From Xylogone sp. PMI_703 (Eukaryota; Ascomycota; Leotiomycetes): 64,000 bases of DNA. The notes under the pieces are model-generated. The model was not told the DNA's origin. It searched no databases and saw only the letters and a list, made by a program, of their open reading frames with translations. This document shows positions 44,888 to 53,888 of the stretch, piece after piece. Position 1 is the stretch's first letter. Each line of letters opens with the position of its first letter. The position numbers and the translations under genes are program-made. The stretch covers positions 806,001 through 870,000 of the forward strand of contig JAJTUQ010000008.1 of NCBI GenBank assembly GCA_021399445.1, read 5' to 3'.

Positions 44888-46909
44888 ATGCGGTTGCTTA
44901 ACGTCCGAACATTAGAATTCGAGGACTTCGTCGGTGAAGTCGGCATTGACATCCCTTTGTACGCGATCCTCTCCCATACGTGGGGTGAAGGGGAGGTATC
45001 CTTTGCAGACCACGTCGGTCGACAGAGTTGGTCCAAGAAAGGCTACGAGAAGATCCGCGGCTGTTGTAGGCTTGCAAAATCTGAAGGCTTCCAATACGCA
45101 TGGATCGATACCTGTTGCATCGACAAGTCTTCTAGCGCCGAGCTGTCCGAAGCCATCAACTCTATGTTCACATGGTACCATGATGCGGCTGTCTGTTATG
45201 TCTACCTGAACGACGTCGATGCCTCCGAGGATCCCACGGCCCTTGAATCGTCATTTTCCCGTAGCCGATGGTTTACACGTGGTTGGACGCTACAAGAACT
45301 GCTCGCACCGGGTGAGGTGGTGTTCTTCGGATCAGACTGGGTCGAAATCGGTACGAAGAAGTCTCTGTGCGCGGAGGTATCGAGAATCACGGGTATCAGC
45401 CGGAAGGTGCTCGAGGAAAGAAGCTGGGCCACAAACAGCGTTGCGGAGAAGATGTCATGGGCATCCGGGAGGCGAACCACAAGACTTGAGGATGAGGCTT
45501 ACTGCCTCATCGGTCTATTTAACGTGAACATGCCGCTGCTATATGGTGAAGGGCGCGAAGCTTTTTTGCGGCTGCAGCAAGAAATAATCAAGAAATCCGA
45601 TGATCAGACTATCTTCGCATGGTCATATTCCAAGGACAAATACTCGCACCTGCAGACATCTGGACTCATGGCGCCGTCCCCCGACTACTTTAAGGAAGCA
45701 GCTGGGATTCAACTCATGGAGTACCATGACGAGTACGAGATTCCCTTTGAGGTTGTCAACCGAATGGTACGGGTAAGGCTACGATTAGTGGAGATGGTCG
45801 AAGCCTTGAAAGTTGAGATAATGGATGCGAAACCCCTTTGCCACAACGTTATTGAGCTCCGGCATCTTTCAGAGACTAACGGCGTGGAACCGCTGACAGA
45901 GACAGCAACCACTAACGAGGCACCGTCGATTCAAGCTCAGGATCGACAAATTATTCCAACGATTACCATTCAGCATGAACAAGACAACGCGGCACTACTC
46001 CTCAACCCAAGCGATACTACCCTGGACCTATCCTTGGATGTGTCTAGCACTCATTCAAAGTCGCACATATATCCTATCACTACGAATGGCCCGGTGGTCT
46101 CATTTTCCTACATCTACCAGCCGGTCATGATGGCTCCTCTGAGATGTCATATTAAGGGATATCAGTTATGCATTCTTCTGACGAAAGGCTCTATTGAGCA
46201 CACTGGCTGGAGAGGCTTGTTGCGGCTGCATAATCCCTCGATATTAGCTATGAGAGATGTACTGCAGTCACAGCTCAGTCCATTGGTGACCAGTTATGTT
46301 ATCATTTCAGATGAAGCCCGCACCAGGCTCAATCCGGTGCCGAATGAGATTTGGAAGACATGGCCAGAGATCCGTGTTGCGTCCCTGCTATCCAGTGGTT
46401 ACGCGGCATATGAGGTCCTCCCTCCAGGCTGGATATACAACCAATCTCGTGCGTCTGTAGTACGAAGGAAGGGGGCCAAGTCGAACAACGAGTGGGAAAG
46501 CCGTGCGCCACTTGTCCTCTTCTATCACACCTCTGGCGATGAAGCAGCACAGCCCACTTTCTTCATGGGTGCCCCATATTACGGAAACAGCAGCTTGGAA
46601 TGTGTCGTCGGGGTTTACGACATGGGAGTGTCCCAGGATCTGGAGTACAGGCTTTATTCGTTCAACCTTACCCGCCTGCGACGCGCCCAGGTGCCATTGA
46701 GAGGCTCGCGCTGTGTTGTCGCGAAGCTAAGAGAGAGTCAGTATCTCAACTATTTGATTCTGTCCATTGAAAAGCTGGATCGGGGTGCAGGCCACGACGT
46801 TCTGGAAGAGAACGATTCAGCGAATCTGGCATGGGTGGACAGGTATCTTCTCCCGATTTTGACGTCATTTCAGAAGACGCGTTTTAGTGTTAATAAGACC
46901 ACCCGCTAG
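44888..46909 (+). CDS. HET-domain protein (heterokaryon incompatibility type), intact, single exon
   Basis: Role: HET proteins trigger cell death or growth arrest after fusion of incompatible hyphae or on other non-self cues; cytosolic. Seen: ATG at 44888 opens 673 codons without interruption. The HET domain occupies about residues 25-190 with the three family blocks: YAILSHTWG (25-33), GFQYAWIDTCCIDK (67-80) and RGWTLQELLAP (131-141). A second conserved stretch is VAEKMSWASGRRTTRLEDEAYCLIGLFNVNMPLLYGEG (about 188-225), usual in NWD2/HET-E-like N-termini. The remaining 430 residues are not recognised as NACHT, WD40 or ankyrin, so it is a HET plus unknown C-terminus type. No intron, frameshift or nonsense change is seen, in contrast to both neighbours. 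The coding GC content looks higher than the flanks. Confidence 0.93.
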   Translation: MRLLNVRTLEFEDFVGEVGIDIPLYAILSHTWGEGEVSFADHVGRQSWSKKGYEKIRGCCRLAKSEGFQYAWIDTCCIDKSSSAELSEAINSMFTWYHDAAVCYVYLNDVDASEDPTALESSFSRSRWFTRGWTLQELLAPGEVVFFGSDWVEIGTKKSLCAEVSRITGISRKVLEERSWATNSVAEKMSWASGRRTTRLEDEAYCLIGLFNVNMPLLYGEGREAFLRLQQEIIKKSDDQTIFAWSYSKDKYSHLQTSGLMAPSPDYFKEAAGIQLMEYHDEYEIPFEVVNRMVRVRLRLVEMVEALKVEIMDAKPLCHNVIELRHLSETNGVEPLTETATTNEAPSIQAQDRQIIPTITIQHEQDNAALLLNPSDTTLDLSLDVSSTHSKSHIYPITTNGPVVSFSYIYQPVMMAPLRCHIKGYQLCILLTKGSIEHTGWRGLLRLHNPSILAMRDVLQSQLSPLVTSYVIISDEARTRLNPVPNEIWKTWPEIRVASLLSSGYAAYEVLPPGWIYNQSRASVVRRKGAKSNNEWESRAPLVLFYHTSGDEAAQPTFFMGAPYYGNSSLECVVGVYDMGVSQDLEYRLYSFNLTRLRRAQVPLRGSRCVVAKLRESQYLNYLILSIEKLDRGAGHDVLEENDSANLAWVDRYLLPILTSFQKTRFSVNKTTR

Positions 46910-47121
46910 GTAATAACAAGTGAATAAGTATAACCGAGTGAAGGAAAATGTTAAAAGGCTTTAATTTAATTAATTTATAATTTTATAGTTATTTATATTA
47001 ACCTTATCCGTTAGATTATTCTTCTTTATAATTATATGAATAGTTTGTTACAAACCCACTGGGATCACGGAAGGCCTGAGGCTCGGCAGGCAAAGCACTG
47101 CACAGAGAACCTGACGTAAGA
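46910..47121. other. AT-rich 3' flank of the HET gene
   Basis: Contains a TTTAATTTAATTAATTTATA-type stretch at 46960-46990. No gene is seen. Confidence 0.4.
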
Positions 47122-47544
47122 CTAGGGTACGATACAGGTAATTTTACCGTACAGCAAGCTCAAGCTATACAAGCCCCAAGTTCTCTGTCCAAAACTTTGT
47201 TGCATAGCAAACATGGCATTGATAAACAGATCAAGTTTCACCACAAGGTTGAGACGGCGGCAGTTCGTCTTCACACCAACACTGTCCGACCTGTACCTTA
47301 TCCCACCGGCTCTAGTCGCGAGGTAATTGATTGCCTTGTTAAAGACGATGCCTAGTAGAAACCAATATTCAGCTCTTTTCCTGCTCTCCTCCTCCCATCC
47401 AATTTCGTTGTTTCTTAATTCTGTGAGAGAAGATAAAGATAACAGGTTGAGGCACAATAAACCGGCAATTTTTCTAGCCCAACTCTCCATTTGTTCAAGG
47501 GTGACAGAGCTGTATTTGGTAATGATAGGTAAACAAGTACTCAT
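47122..47544 (-). CDS. Hypothetical 140-residue protein
   Basis: Seen: ATG at 47544, stop at 47122. The composition is protein-like, with a Leu/Ser-rich segment at about residues 28-45 and an E/R-rich segment after it. No signal peptide or known motif is recognised. It lies tail-to-tail with the HET gene. It could be a genuine small gene or the 5' exon of a decayed one. Confidence 0.3.
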   Translation of the reverse strand: MSTCLPIITKYSSVTLEQMESWARKIAGLLCLNLLSLSSLTELRNNEIGWEEESRKRAEYWFLLGIVFNKAINYLATRAGGIRYRSDSVGVKTNCRRLNLVVKLDLFINAMFAMQQSFGQRTWGLYSLSLLYGKITCIVP

Positions 47545-48076
47545 TAGGATGAGCGCAGTGTATACGACTACATCATCTGGTTATGGAGATGATTGAATCA
47601 CCATTTCTATATAACGATCCCGGTCCTGGGCATACTGCTCAGGGTTCTTGCCACGAATCTGACCATGGCGTTCCCCATCGCCAATATTCTGCCACATGCT
47701 CTGCTCCAAGTCTACGAAATCTTTGGTCCCGAATTTGGGCGACATTTTTCTTTCTAAAGCTTGACTCTACGGTAGATACAGATTACAAAACAAGCATGTA
47801 GAGGATAGCCTTCTATTGCATAACCTACGAAGCGCGACCCAACGTTGCAAACGTGCATTTTCGTTCATATTACGGTGGATATATCCACAAACCAATTTGT
47901 CCGTACTATCTCTATATTGCTAGGGAAGCGAAAGTATCTATCTCCAGAAATGGCGATCGGTTGGCTCTTGGCTGTCGAAACTGGTCCCGTTTGGCCGTGG
48001 TTTACTCGAAAGCCACAGAATTGAATTCGATACTGTATACAAATGCTTTATCAATCAAAGATAATTCCTTTCCGTT

Positions 48077-48105
48077 CTAGGCCACAGTACAGTACTGTGG
48101 CCTAG
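48077..48105. repeat. Perfect palindrome, 13-bp arms with 3-nt loop
   Basis: CTAGGCCACAGTA and its reverse complement flank CAG. It lies about 20 bp before an ATG at 48124 and overlaps the end of a short upstream frame. It could form a strong hairpin in RNA. No second copy was noticed in the window. Confidence 0.8.
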
Positions 48106-48123
48106 ATAATCATATTTGTCGTA

Positions 48124-48621
48124 ATGAGTAAGAATATGAACTTCACATACCCGAGCCTCATATCCACACGCAAAACATGGCATACGGAAGGCTCCTACAT
48201 ATCAGACGTGATCATAGGCGCCATTCTCTATTTCCTTTATTACTTGTTACGAGAAATTTTCATAACGTCAGTCATCCCTGTGAAACAGGCCAAATGGAAA
48301 ATGCGGGAGTTGATGCACATCACACGCCAAAAGGATACTATTGTCATTGTAACGGTCAAAGAGCAGTCCAACTCACGACTAATGCGATATCAAGCGTTCA
48401 AAATTAAAGCCCTTAAGGCCTCACATTTGGTAGGCTTTGAAACTTCAGATCCACCCATCACTACTTTACTAGTTTCACAAAAAGCTCTAGTGAAAGAATT
48501 ACAACACAACAGCGTCGATATAACTAGATTAGACGGTTCTGTACCAATGAAGCAAGCTTGTATCTCAAATAGAACAAGCGATGTTATTCTCATTATAAGA
48601 CTTAAAAATCACGTAAGATAA
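48124..48621 (+). CDS. Putative single-pass membrane protein, unknown function
   Basis: Seen: ATG at 48124 opens 165 residues ending in TAA. Residues 27-50 (ISDVIIGAILYFLYYLLREIFI) form a probable transmembrane helix. The following 115 residues are basic and alternate K/R-rich and I/V/T-rich segments. There is no cleavable signal. The family is not recognised. A palindrome precedes it by about 20 bp. Coding is plausible but not proven. Confidence 0.35.
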   Translation: MSKNMNFTYPSLISTRKTWHTEGSYISDVIIGAILYFLYYLLREIFITSVIPVKQAKWKMRELMHITRQKDTIVIVTVKEQSNSRLMRYQAFKIKALKASHLVGFETSDPPITTLLVSQKALVKELQHNSVDITRLDGSVPMKQACISNRTSDVILIIRLKNHVR

Positions 48622-49556
48622 GATTTGTTATTTGCGAATGGAACCGTGATTGCTATTGGGAAATTAATTTTAGGAAGGCTGGGGGCTATTGATTTAACTA
48701 GATGCATTTTGCTCAATGAGCACCTTTGACAATTACTATTGGAATGACTGAAGTCAAAGTAGTCATAGTATTACGAGTAGCACTTTGGCGGACTTTTTCG
48801 ATGCTTCATTTGCGTCGATGCTTCATTTGCGCGTTCATGTGGGTTGTGCTATTTAAAGGTATAAGCTAGAGGAGGTGGCAACAACATGATATACATCGAA
48901 GTCCAGTAGCAGCACGGATATGTCTATGAAAAGGCAATGTGTAGAAGCATTAGAAGCCGCATAATCTTGATTATTTGCCTCTCTTTTTACAGCGATGCGA
49001 GGGCAGCGAGCCGAACATTTAGCAACTAACGACAGACTCGCTGAGCAATTCTGTTTTTGGATTCTTCTTCGTTCGACGAGGTCTGGAATCTTGGTCCAGT
49101 CCTCATCAGAATTTGCAAGAGTTGACGGATGTCGGAAGGTGGTGCTCGTGTAGTATGAGCATAAGTGTAAGTCTTGAGAAAGTAGTACAATAGAGTGAGG
49201 TAAAGCGGTATTCAGTATTAAGACCGGACTTCGTAAAAGAATGTTATGGAACACGAGAAATAACTATAAGGTGATGGGTCAAACTGACTTGATTGGTATC
49301 TTGTTTATGGGGCAACGACATCCAATCCCTCTGAACTACACCCCCATTTTGCTTCTCCGCGCTCCACAGTGACACGCATTTTCCCGTTATGGAAAAGGGA
49401 TTCTAGGCAGCAGCGTAGAACGGTAGGATTAGTTATATTCACAGGTCTGAGCGCGTCAAAAATCTATTTATTTATACGTGGTTGAGTCTGCAATCAAGGC
49501 AGGCACCCCCTACAGAGGAGCTCTTTAGTGATAGTTACTGCTGTCCGTCTGCTAGC
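48622..49556. other. No supported gene; 17-bp tandem duplication
   Basis: A 17-bp unit (TCGATGCTTCATTTGCG) occurs twice in tandem at 48798-48814 and 48815-48831. A minus frame at 49254-48853 is open but unrecognised. Confidence 0.4.
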
Positions 49557-49994
49557 ATGACCAACATTTGTTTTTTAATCGCTGCCCTGGTAGCACTTCT
49601 GTTACTATCATACCTTTACCTCTAACAACCTTCTTGGTCTACGAGAGATGGCATTAGATGCACAGTTGTTGTTTCGGTACCAGACGAATTTTTTTTCGAC
49701 AAGAACGCTGAGTGCCACGCCGACATCGAAGATGATCCGGATATTAAAGAGGAAATTGATATTATTGAAGCTGATATTTATACGAAAGTTGGGGACGACA
49801 TAGCTGATGGAAGAAAGTTCACGCCCACTGCAATTGATATTTTTGGTGATATCAGACACCAAGTTTACGACGGGTGCAATTATAAATATCGCGAGTGTAC
49901 AGAAGTCTCCATACGTGAAGCATGTGAACGCTATGGGGCAATTTTCGATGGCTGGAAGGATAATCTACATCTAACCAAAAATGATCGTTATTAG
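49557..49994 (+). pseudogene. Small secreted cysteine-containing protein, stop codon at the signal-peptide junction
   Basis: Seen: ATG at 49557 starts a 22-codon hydrophobic leader (MTNICFLIAALVALLLLSYLYL) that looks like a signal peptide. Codon 23 is TAA (49623-49625). The same frame then stays open for 122 codons to TAG at 49992-49994. The mature part is acidic and has five Cys. It has a coherent, non-repetitive composition, with D/E-I-rich helices in the middle and an aromatic C-terminus. The total length, 146 codons including both stops, suits small secreted proteins or effectors of fungi. CAA>TAA would explain the stop and fits RIP. No family is recognised and no function is claimed. An intron spanning the stop is unlikely because no GT donor lies near. 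Confidence 0.6.
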
Positions 49995-50161
49995 GCGTGC
50001 CCATGGCTGCATGTTAATCGTGATCCTCGACACGAGCAAGTACCGATCTAGGGATCACCAACAGAAGATCTCACCCCTATCTTATAAGTACTAAGCCTCT
50101 CCGGTCCATAAAATAAAGAATGGGGTCAAGGCGTACAGCGATATCTTTCTCATCAACGTGA

Positions 50162-50722
50162 AGCCGTCGGCTCAAACAGGTCTTCTACAAAGATGCCGTA
50201 ACCAACGCCGAGAACCAGCAGAGGCAGAATGACCAGCAGCATCAGCACGTTTTAGAGACCCTCTGGCTTGCAGTTGTCAGCTCCGATGACACCGACAATA
50301 GTCAACTCTCATTCAACGAGCCCCCTCGATTCGGAGATCTCATGGGAAAACACCGGAAGAAAGTCCAGCGGCAGCCGGAGGATAGAAACATGAAGTACTA
50401 CCCTCGCCTGATATCTTTCGTCGGTAACACGAACGCTGGGAAAAGCTCGTTGATAGAGGTACTCATTGGTCACTTATGGGACTCTGGAATTACTGACCAA
50501 GACCTCCACGATATTCTTGTCCCGGTAGTCGGAAACCAGGACTCAGTGCCGACGTCGTCTGATATCCACCTCTACTAATGATCAAATCGAGGCGAAGACA
50601 AACCCCGAAAGCCCTTTGCTTTTTGCAGACTACGAAGGCTTCGAAGCCGCGGATTACTCAGCCGCGGCGAAGAGTAAGGACAATCTTATGGAAAAACATC
50701 GTCTTCATCACTTGCACCTCTA
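50162..50722 (+). pseudogene. Fragment of a fungal P-loop GTPase-like protein
   Basis: Seen: the frame from about 50162 carries a Gln-rich helix, then LETLWLAVVSSDDTDNSQLSF. A P-loop follows (SFVGNTNAGKSSLIEVLI, GKSS at about 50440-50452), then VPVVGNQDSVPTSSDIHLY and a stop at 50576. A shifted frame directly continues with PLLFADYEGFEA (about 50611-50645), the Walker B/G3-like D-x-x-G segment of this family, and stops at about 50722. Fungal members are large proteins (over 800 residues) with this GTPase module near the N-terminus and often zinc fingers downstream. Only the G-domain start remains. One frameshift and the missing G4/G5 region make it a relic. Confidence 0.6.
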
Positions 50723-51279
50723 GCTTTTCAGTTTCATTCCATTGACCACCAAGATTGCATGCTAAACCTACTATTCTCATACTACTTAGGGTATATGTTC
50801 TTGGCCAAATATTTGTATCCGTACTTCCATCGGTTGTACTGCTAATTTCTCTGCATCAACAAAGCTCCCTTTCTCCACGCATACCACGCTGCAAGCTCAT
50901 GAGATCATGGTATACGAAGTCGTTTTGACTATAGAGGTACTGCATATTTGCAGCTGTTCGACGAAGCCAGTATAAGCGGCGACCTAAGCCCAACTTTACA
51001 CAAGAAGAGTTCAGACAGATGATACTGCGAGAAGGCCGAGGCATTACATACGTACTAGGGGCCAGCGATGGGCTGAACCTCAACCATCTCAAGCAGTTCA
51101 TCGATCGCTAGTATGATAGCATCTAAGAACGTTAGATTTGGAGATATAATAATTCTAGGTTCCAAGCTCATACTATCCACGGGGACGTCAGTGTTGCCTA
51201 TCATCCCTCTGGGAAGTTTAGCGTAGGTCCTAGCGGGTGGACGCTGGTTTACTTTCATTCATCATCTCAATCCCGGCCA
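50723..51279. other. No supported gene
   Basis: Convergent intergenic space between the GTPase relic and the minus-strand nuclease-like gene. Two short minus frames here are unrecognised. Confidence 0.35.
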
Positions 51280-53185
51280 TTACCTTATGCGGGGCTGTCG
51301 GCGCGATGAGCCTTTCTTGTGATTACCTGCAGGATCATTCAGAGGTGATGGCCGAGACTTAGTGGATTCAGACCGCTTAGATTTACCACTATGGCGTGGA
51401 GCCTTAGCGATACTTCTCTCCAATGCCGCATTCCGCCGTTTGCTGGAGGCTTTTGGTTTGGTGTATGTATCAAGAGCGAGTTCATCAGCTGAGGTTTCAG
51501 ACTCAGCAGTGTGCGCGACCGGAGTGGCTGAGCTTCCATTGTAATCGGGAGATTTGAAAGCCGAGAGCTCTGTGTCTGTTCTTTCATTTCGGGAGAGCTC
51601 AGGTTCATTAAAACGCGGTACTACTGTGGTATCTGAGAAGCCATCAGAATCGTATAGGAAACCAGGAGGCTCAATATTGTCCCCTTCTTGGGGATCTTGT
51701 TGCGACATATAATACCGAGACTCATCCCTGTAATCTTCCCCATAATATGTCGTGTTCTGCGTGTATGAGGTATTTGAGACATTGTGATCGAGTGGCTCAT
51801 AACGTGAATGCATAGCACTTATAGATCTCGCCCTTTCATTTGCCGTTGTGATGAATATATCACGCTTTTCTTGGGCCCAGTCCCTAGCATTCCGGAACGC
51901 CGTTGCACCTTGTCGAAAGGTGTCAGGATCGCTAGTCAAAGCCCAGGCTTTGACCTGTGTCATATGGTATTCAGTAGTGCCATCAGCCGCTTGGATGGGA
52001 TGGTGTGTGTACATCTTGAGTGTGCCATCATGGTAAGTTGTACTAATGGTATAGGCGTTCCCATCATAGACCTGCTCCATCCTGTATGATTGCAATTTGT
52101 GCATGCCACGGGCACCTAGAGCACCATCATAACAAGCCTGCCGCTTCGCCACGTCTGCACCTCCCTTCGGAGGTTTGGCCTCGTGGAAAAAGTTGGGTGC
52201 TACTGGAGCCATCGCATGCCCTGTAGGAATAATGAAGTGTCCTAGGTCTTTTCGGACCTTCTCAATCACGTCCTCAATGCGAGCTCCATCGTACAAGTCT
52301 GGTTTGGCATCAACGGTTGTTCCATCAGCTATTGGGGCAAGCCGTGTGAAAACTAGGTCTCCTTCGTTTGGGATATTGGTGTCGCCATACACTATTGGAA
52401 GCACAGTTCGCGTTACCTTCCCTTCGGAGATTGCTGATTCATTTTTCATTTGGAAGTCATCGAATTCTGATTCTCCAAACTTGGATGGTGAAAGAGAGCG
52501 TCTTGGCTGGGCGAGGGCCTGATTTAACTCTTTCAAATTGCTAGGCTTTTGTGTTCTACGGCCATCAGGGTAGCGGTATCCTGCTGGATATATATGATGT
52601 TCGATAAGCTTTTGTTCAAAATTGTTATCGTAGGCGGAAGATCTTCCAGTCTTTCCAGATCTACTCGTCGGCACGGTAGATTGGGTGTGGCTGTTGCTCC
52701 CAGAGGATTGACCAGAATTCACTGCATTTGTAACCTCCGATGATGCGCTAGAATTCATCTGCTTCCTCCGTCCGTGGCTAGATTTCGTCGGCGGCATGGG
52801 ATACTAAAACAGGAATTAGAACTGAACCAGATATTTGACATTTCGCTCTTACCCCTCGAAGATCGCGAAGATCTGGGCCACCTTGTCTGGCGAATCGTTT
52901 TATCTCTTTCAAATTACCCTTGTTTAAGTGTTCTCCGCCTATGTCTCGAGACGCAGAAGCAGGTCGTAGAAGGCAATTGGCTTTACTTGTTCGTCGATTG
53001 AGCTCCTTTAGAGCGCGGGGTGTGAGCCACACCTTCGAGAGCGAGTCGTAGAATTCCGCCGAATGAAGCTTTATGCACAGCTTCCGCCGCTTCGAAGGTA
53101 ATAATTCGGACGGAGAGTCAAGTAATTCTGCTTCAGTGCGCGGTCTCTTGCGACGAGACGAACTCTGTCCTTGAGCGATGGACAT
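51280..53185 (-). CDS. Conserved fungal protein, possible PD-(D/E)XK nuclease-like domain, intact
   Basis: Seen: ATG at 53185 (upstream in-frame sequence has only a GTG). Exon 1 53185-52853, intron 52804-52852 (49 nt, GTAAGA donor, CTAAT branch, TTTAG acceptor), exon 2 52803-51280. The spliced frame gives 618 residues with no stop. Exon 1 ends with FARQGGPDLRDLRGYP across the junction, a family signature. The core at about residues 270-400 includes PDLYDGARIEDVIEKVRKDL, then APNFFHEAKPPKGGADVAKRQACYDGALGARGM and TYHDGTLKMYTHHP. The D...E-x-K arrangement is what a PD-(D/E)XK fold would show; this is inference. The C-terminus is long, charged and probably disordered, with basic clusters that may direct it to the nucleus. 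I recall such proteins under a recent DUF name (possibly DUF7924), but the number is from memory. One of the few intact genes here. Confidence 0.85.
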
Positions 53186-53888
53186 CCAGACATCGGGCGA
53201 GACAGATCTAAGGAAGGAGGAGTATGAGAAGGTCTTCCAGGCTGAGGCCAGGTTTAAGAGAAAGTGTGAGATAGTGCTAGGGTGTGGAGAGCGATAGGAC
53301 AGCCGGTTCTCGTTGGTAGGTGGAAACACAGGTCTCCATCACGCGTTGTTATTTGGTGCGGGGTGGAATTCGCGTAAGCTACACCTAATTTGGATAAGTG
53401 CAGATTAAGCCGGTCCTGCGTAATACGGGTTCGAATCGCGCCGATGAAACTACTGCAGCCGGATTGGAAGACACAAAAGCTGAGAATCTCTTGTGATAAG
53501 CGCCCGCTATAATTATTTGGACCTAAGTTTATGCGGGTGACTCCCGCCCACTGTTACAGGATTTATATAGAATTTTCGCGACGAGTGTCTCGGCACACCC
53601 AGAAGGATGTTAGATTGTATAGATTAGACCCAGCATGGCGGCGGGATGGAAGGAGAAATAGGAGGGGGAAATGGCATTCTATACGCTTCACCCTCGGGTT
53701 CCACTAACTTAATAAAAGATAGATTTGAGTCAATGTAACTCGGAGAACCTAGAATATCACTGGGATTAATGATGAGAGCTAGCAGTCAGGGGATTCAATA
53801 TTCGTTTAACTAGTTCAGATATTTAATTCAGCCATCTTACTATTTCTGAGCCTCTGGGCCTTTCCCAAATAATCCTAAACCGCGCTAA
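53186..53888. other. No supported gene; tRNA-like B box rejected
   Basis: Promoter side of the nuclease-like gene and of the FHA-kinase relic. A GGTTCGAATC motif near 53429 is not supported by stems. Confidence 0.4.

Noticed and set aside
44898..45527. Additional genes overlapping the HET domain in other frames
   Set aside because: They are shadows of the GC-rich HET coding region.
52175..52522. Plus-strand frame inside the nuclease-like gene
   Set aside because: Antisense shadow of an intact, spliced minus-strand gene.
53400..53460. tRNA gene, based on GGTTCGAATC
   Set aside because: The 5-bp stem around the loop does not pair (about three of five) and no acceptor stem or A box fits upstream.
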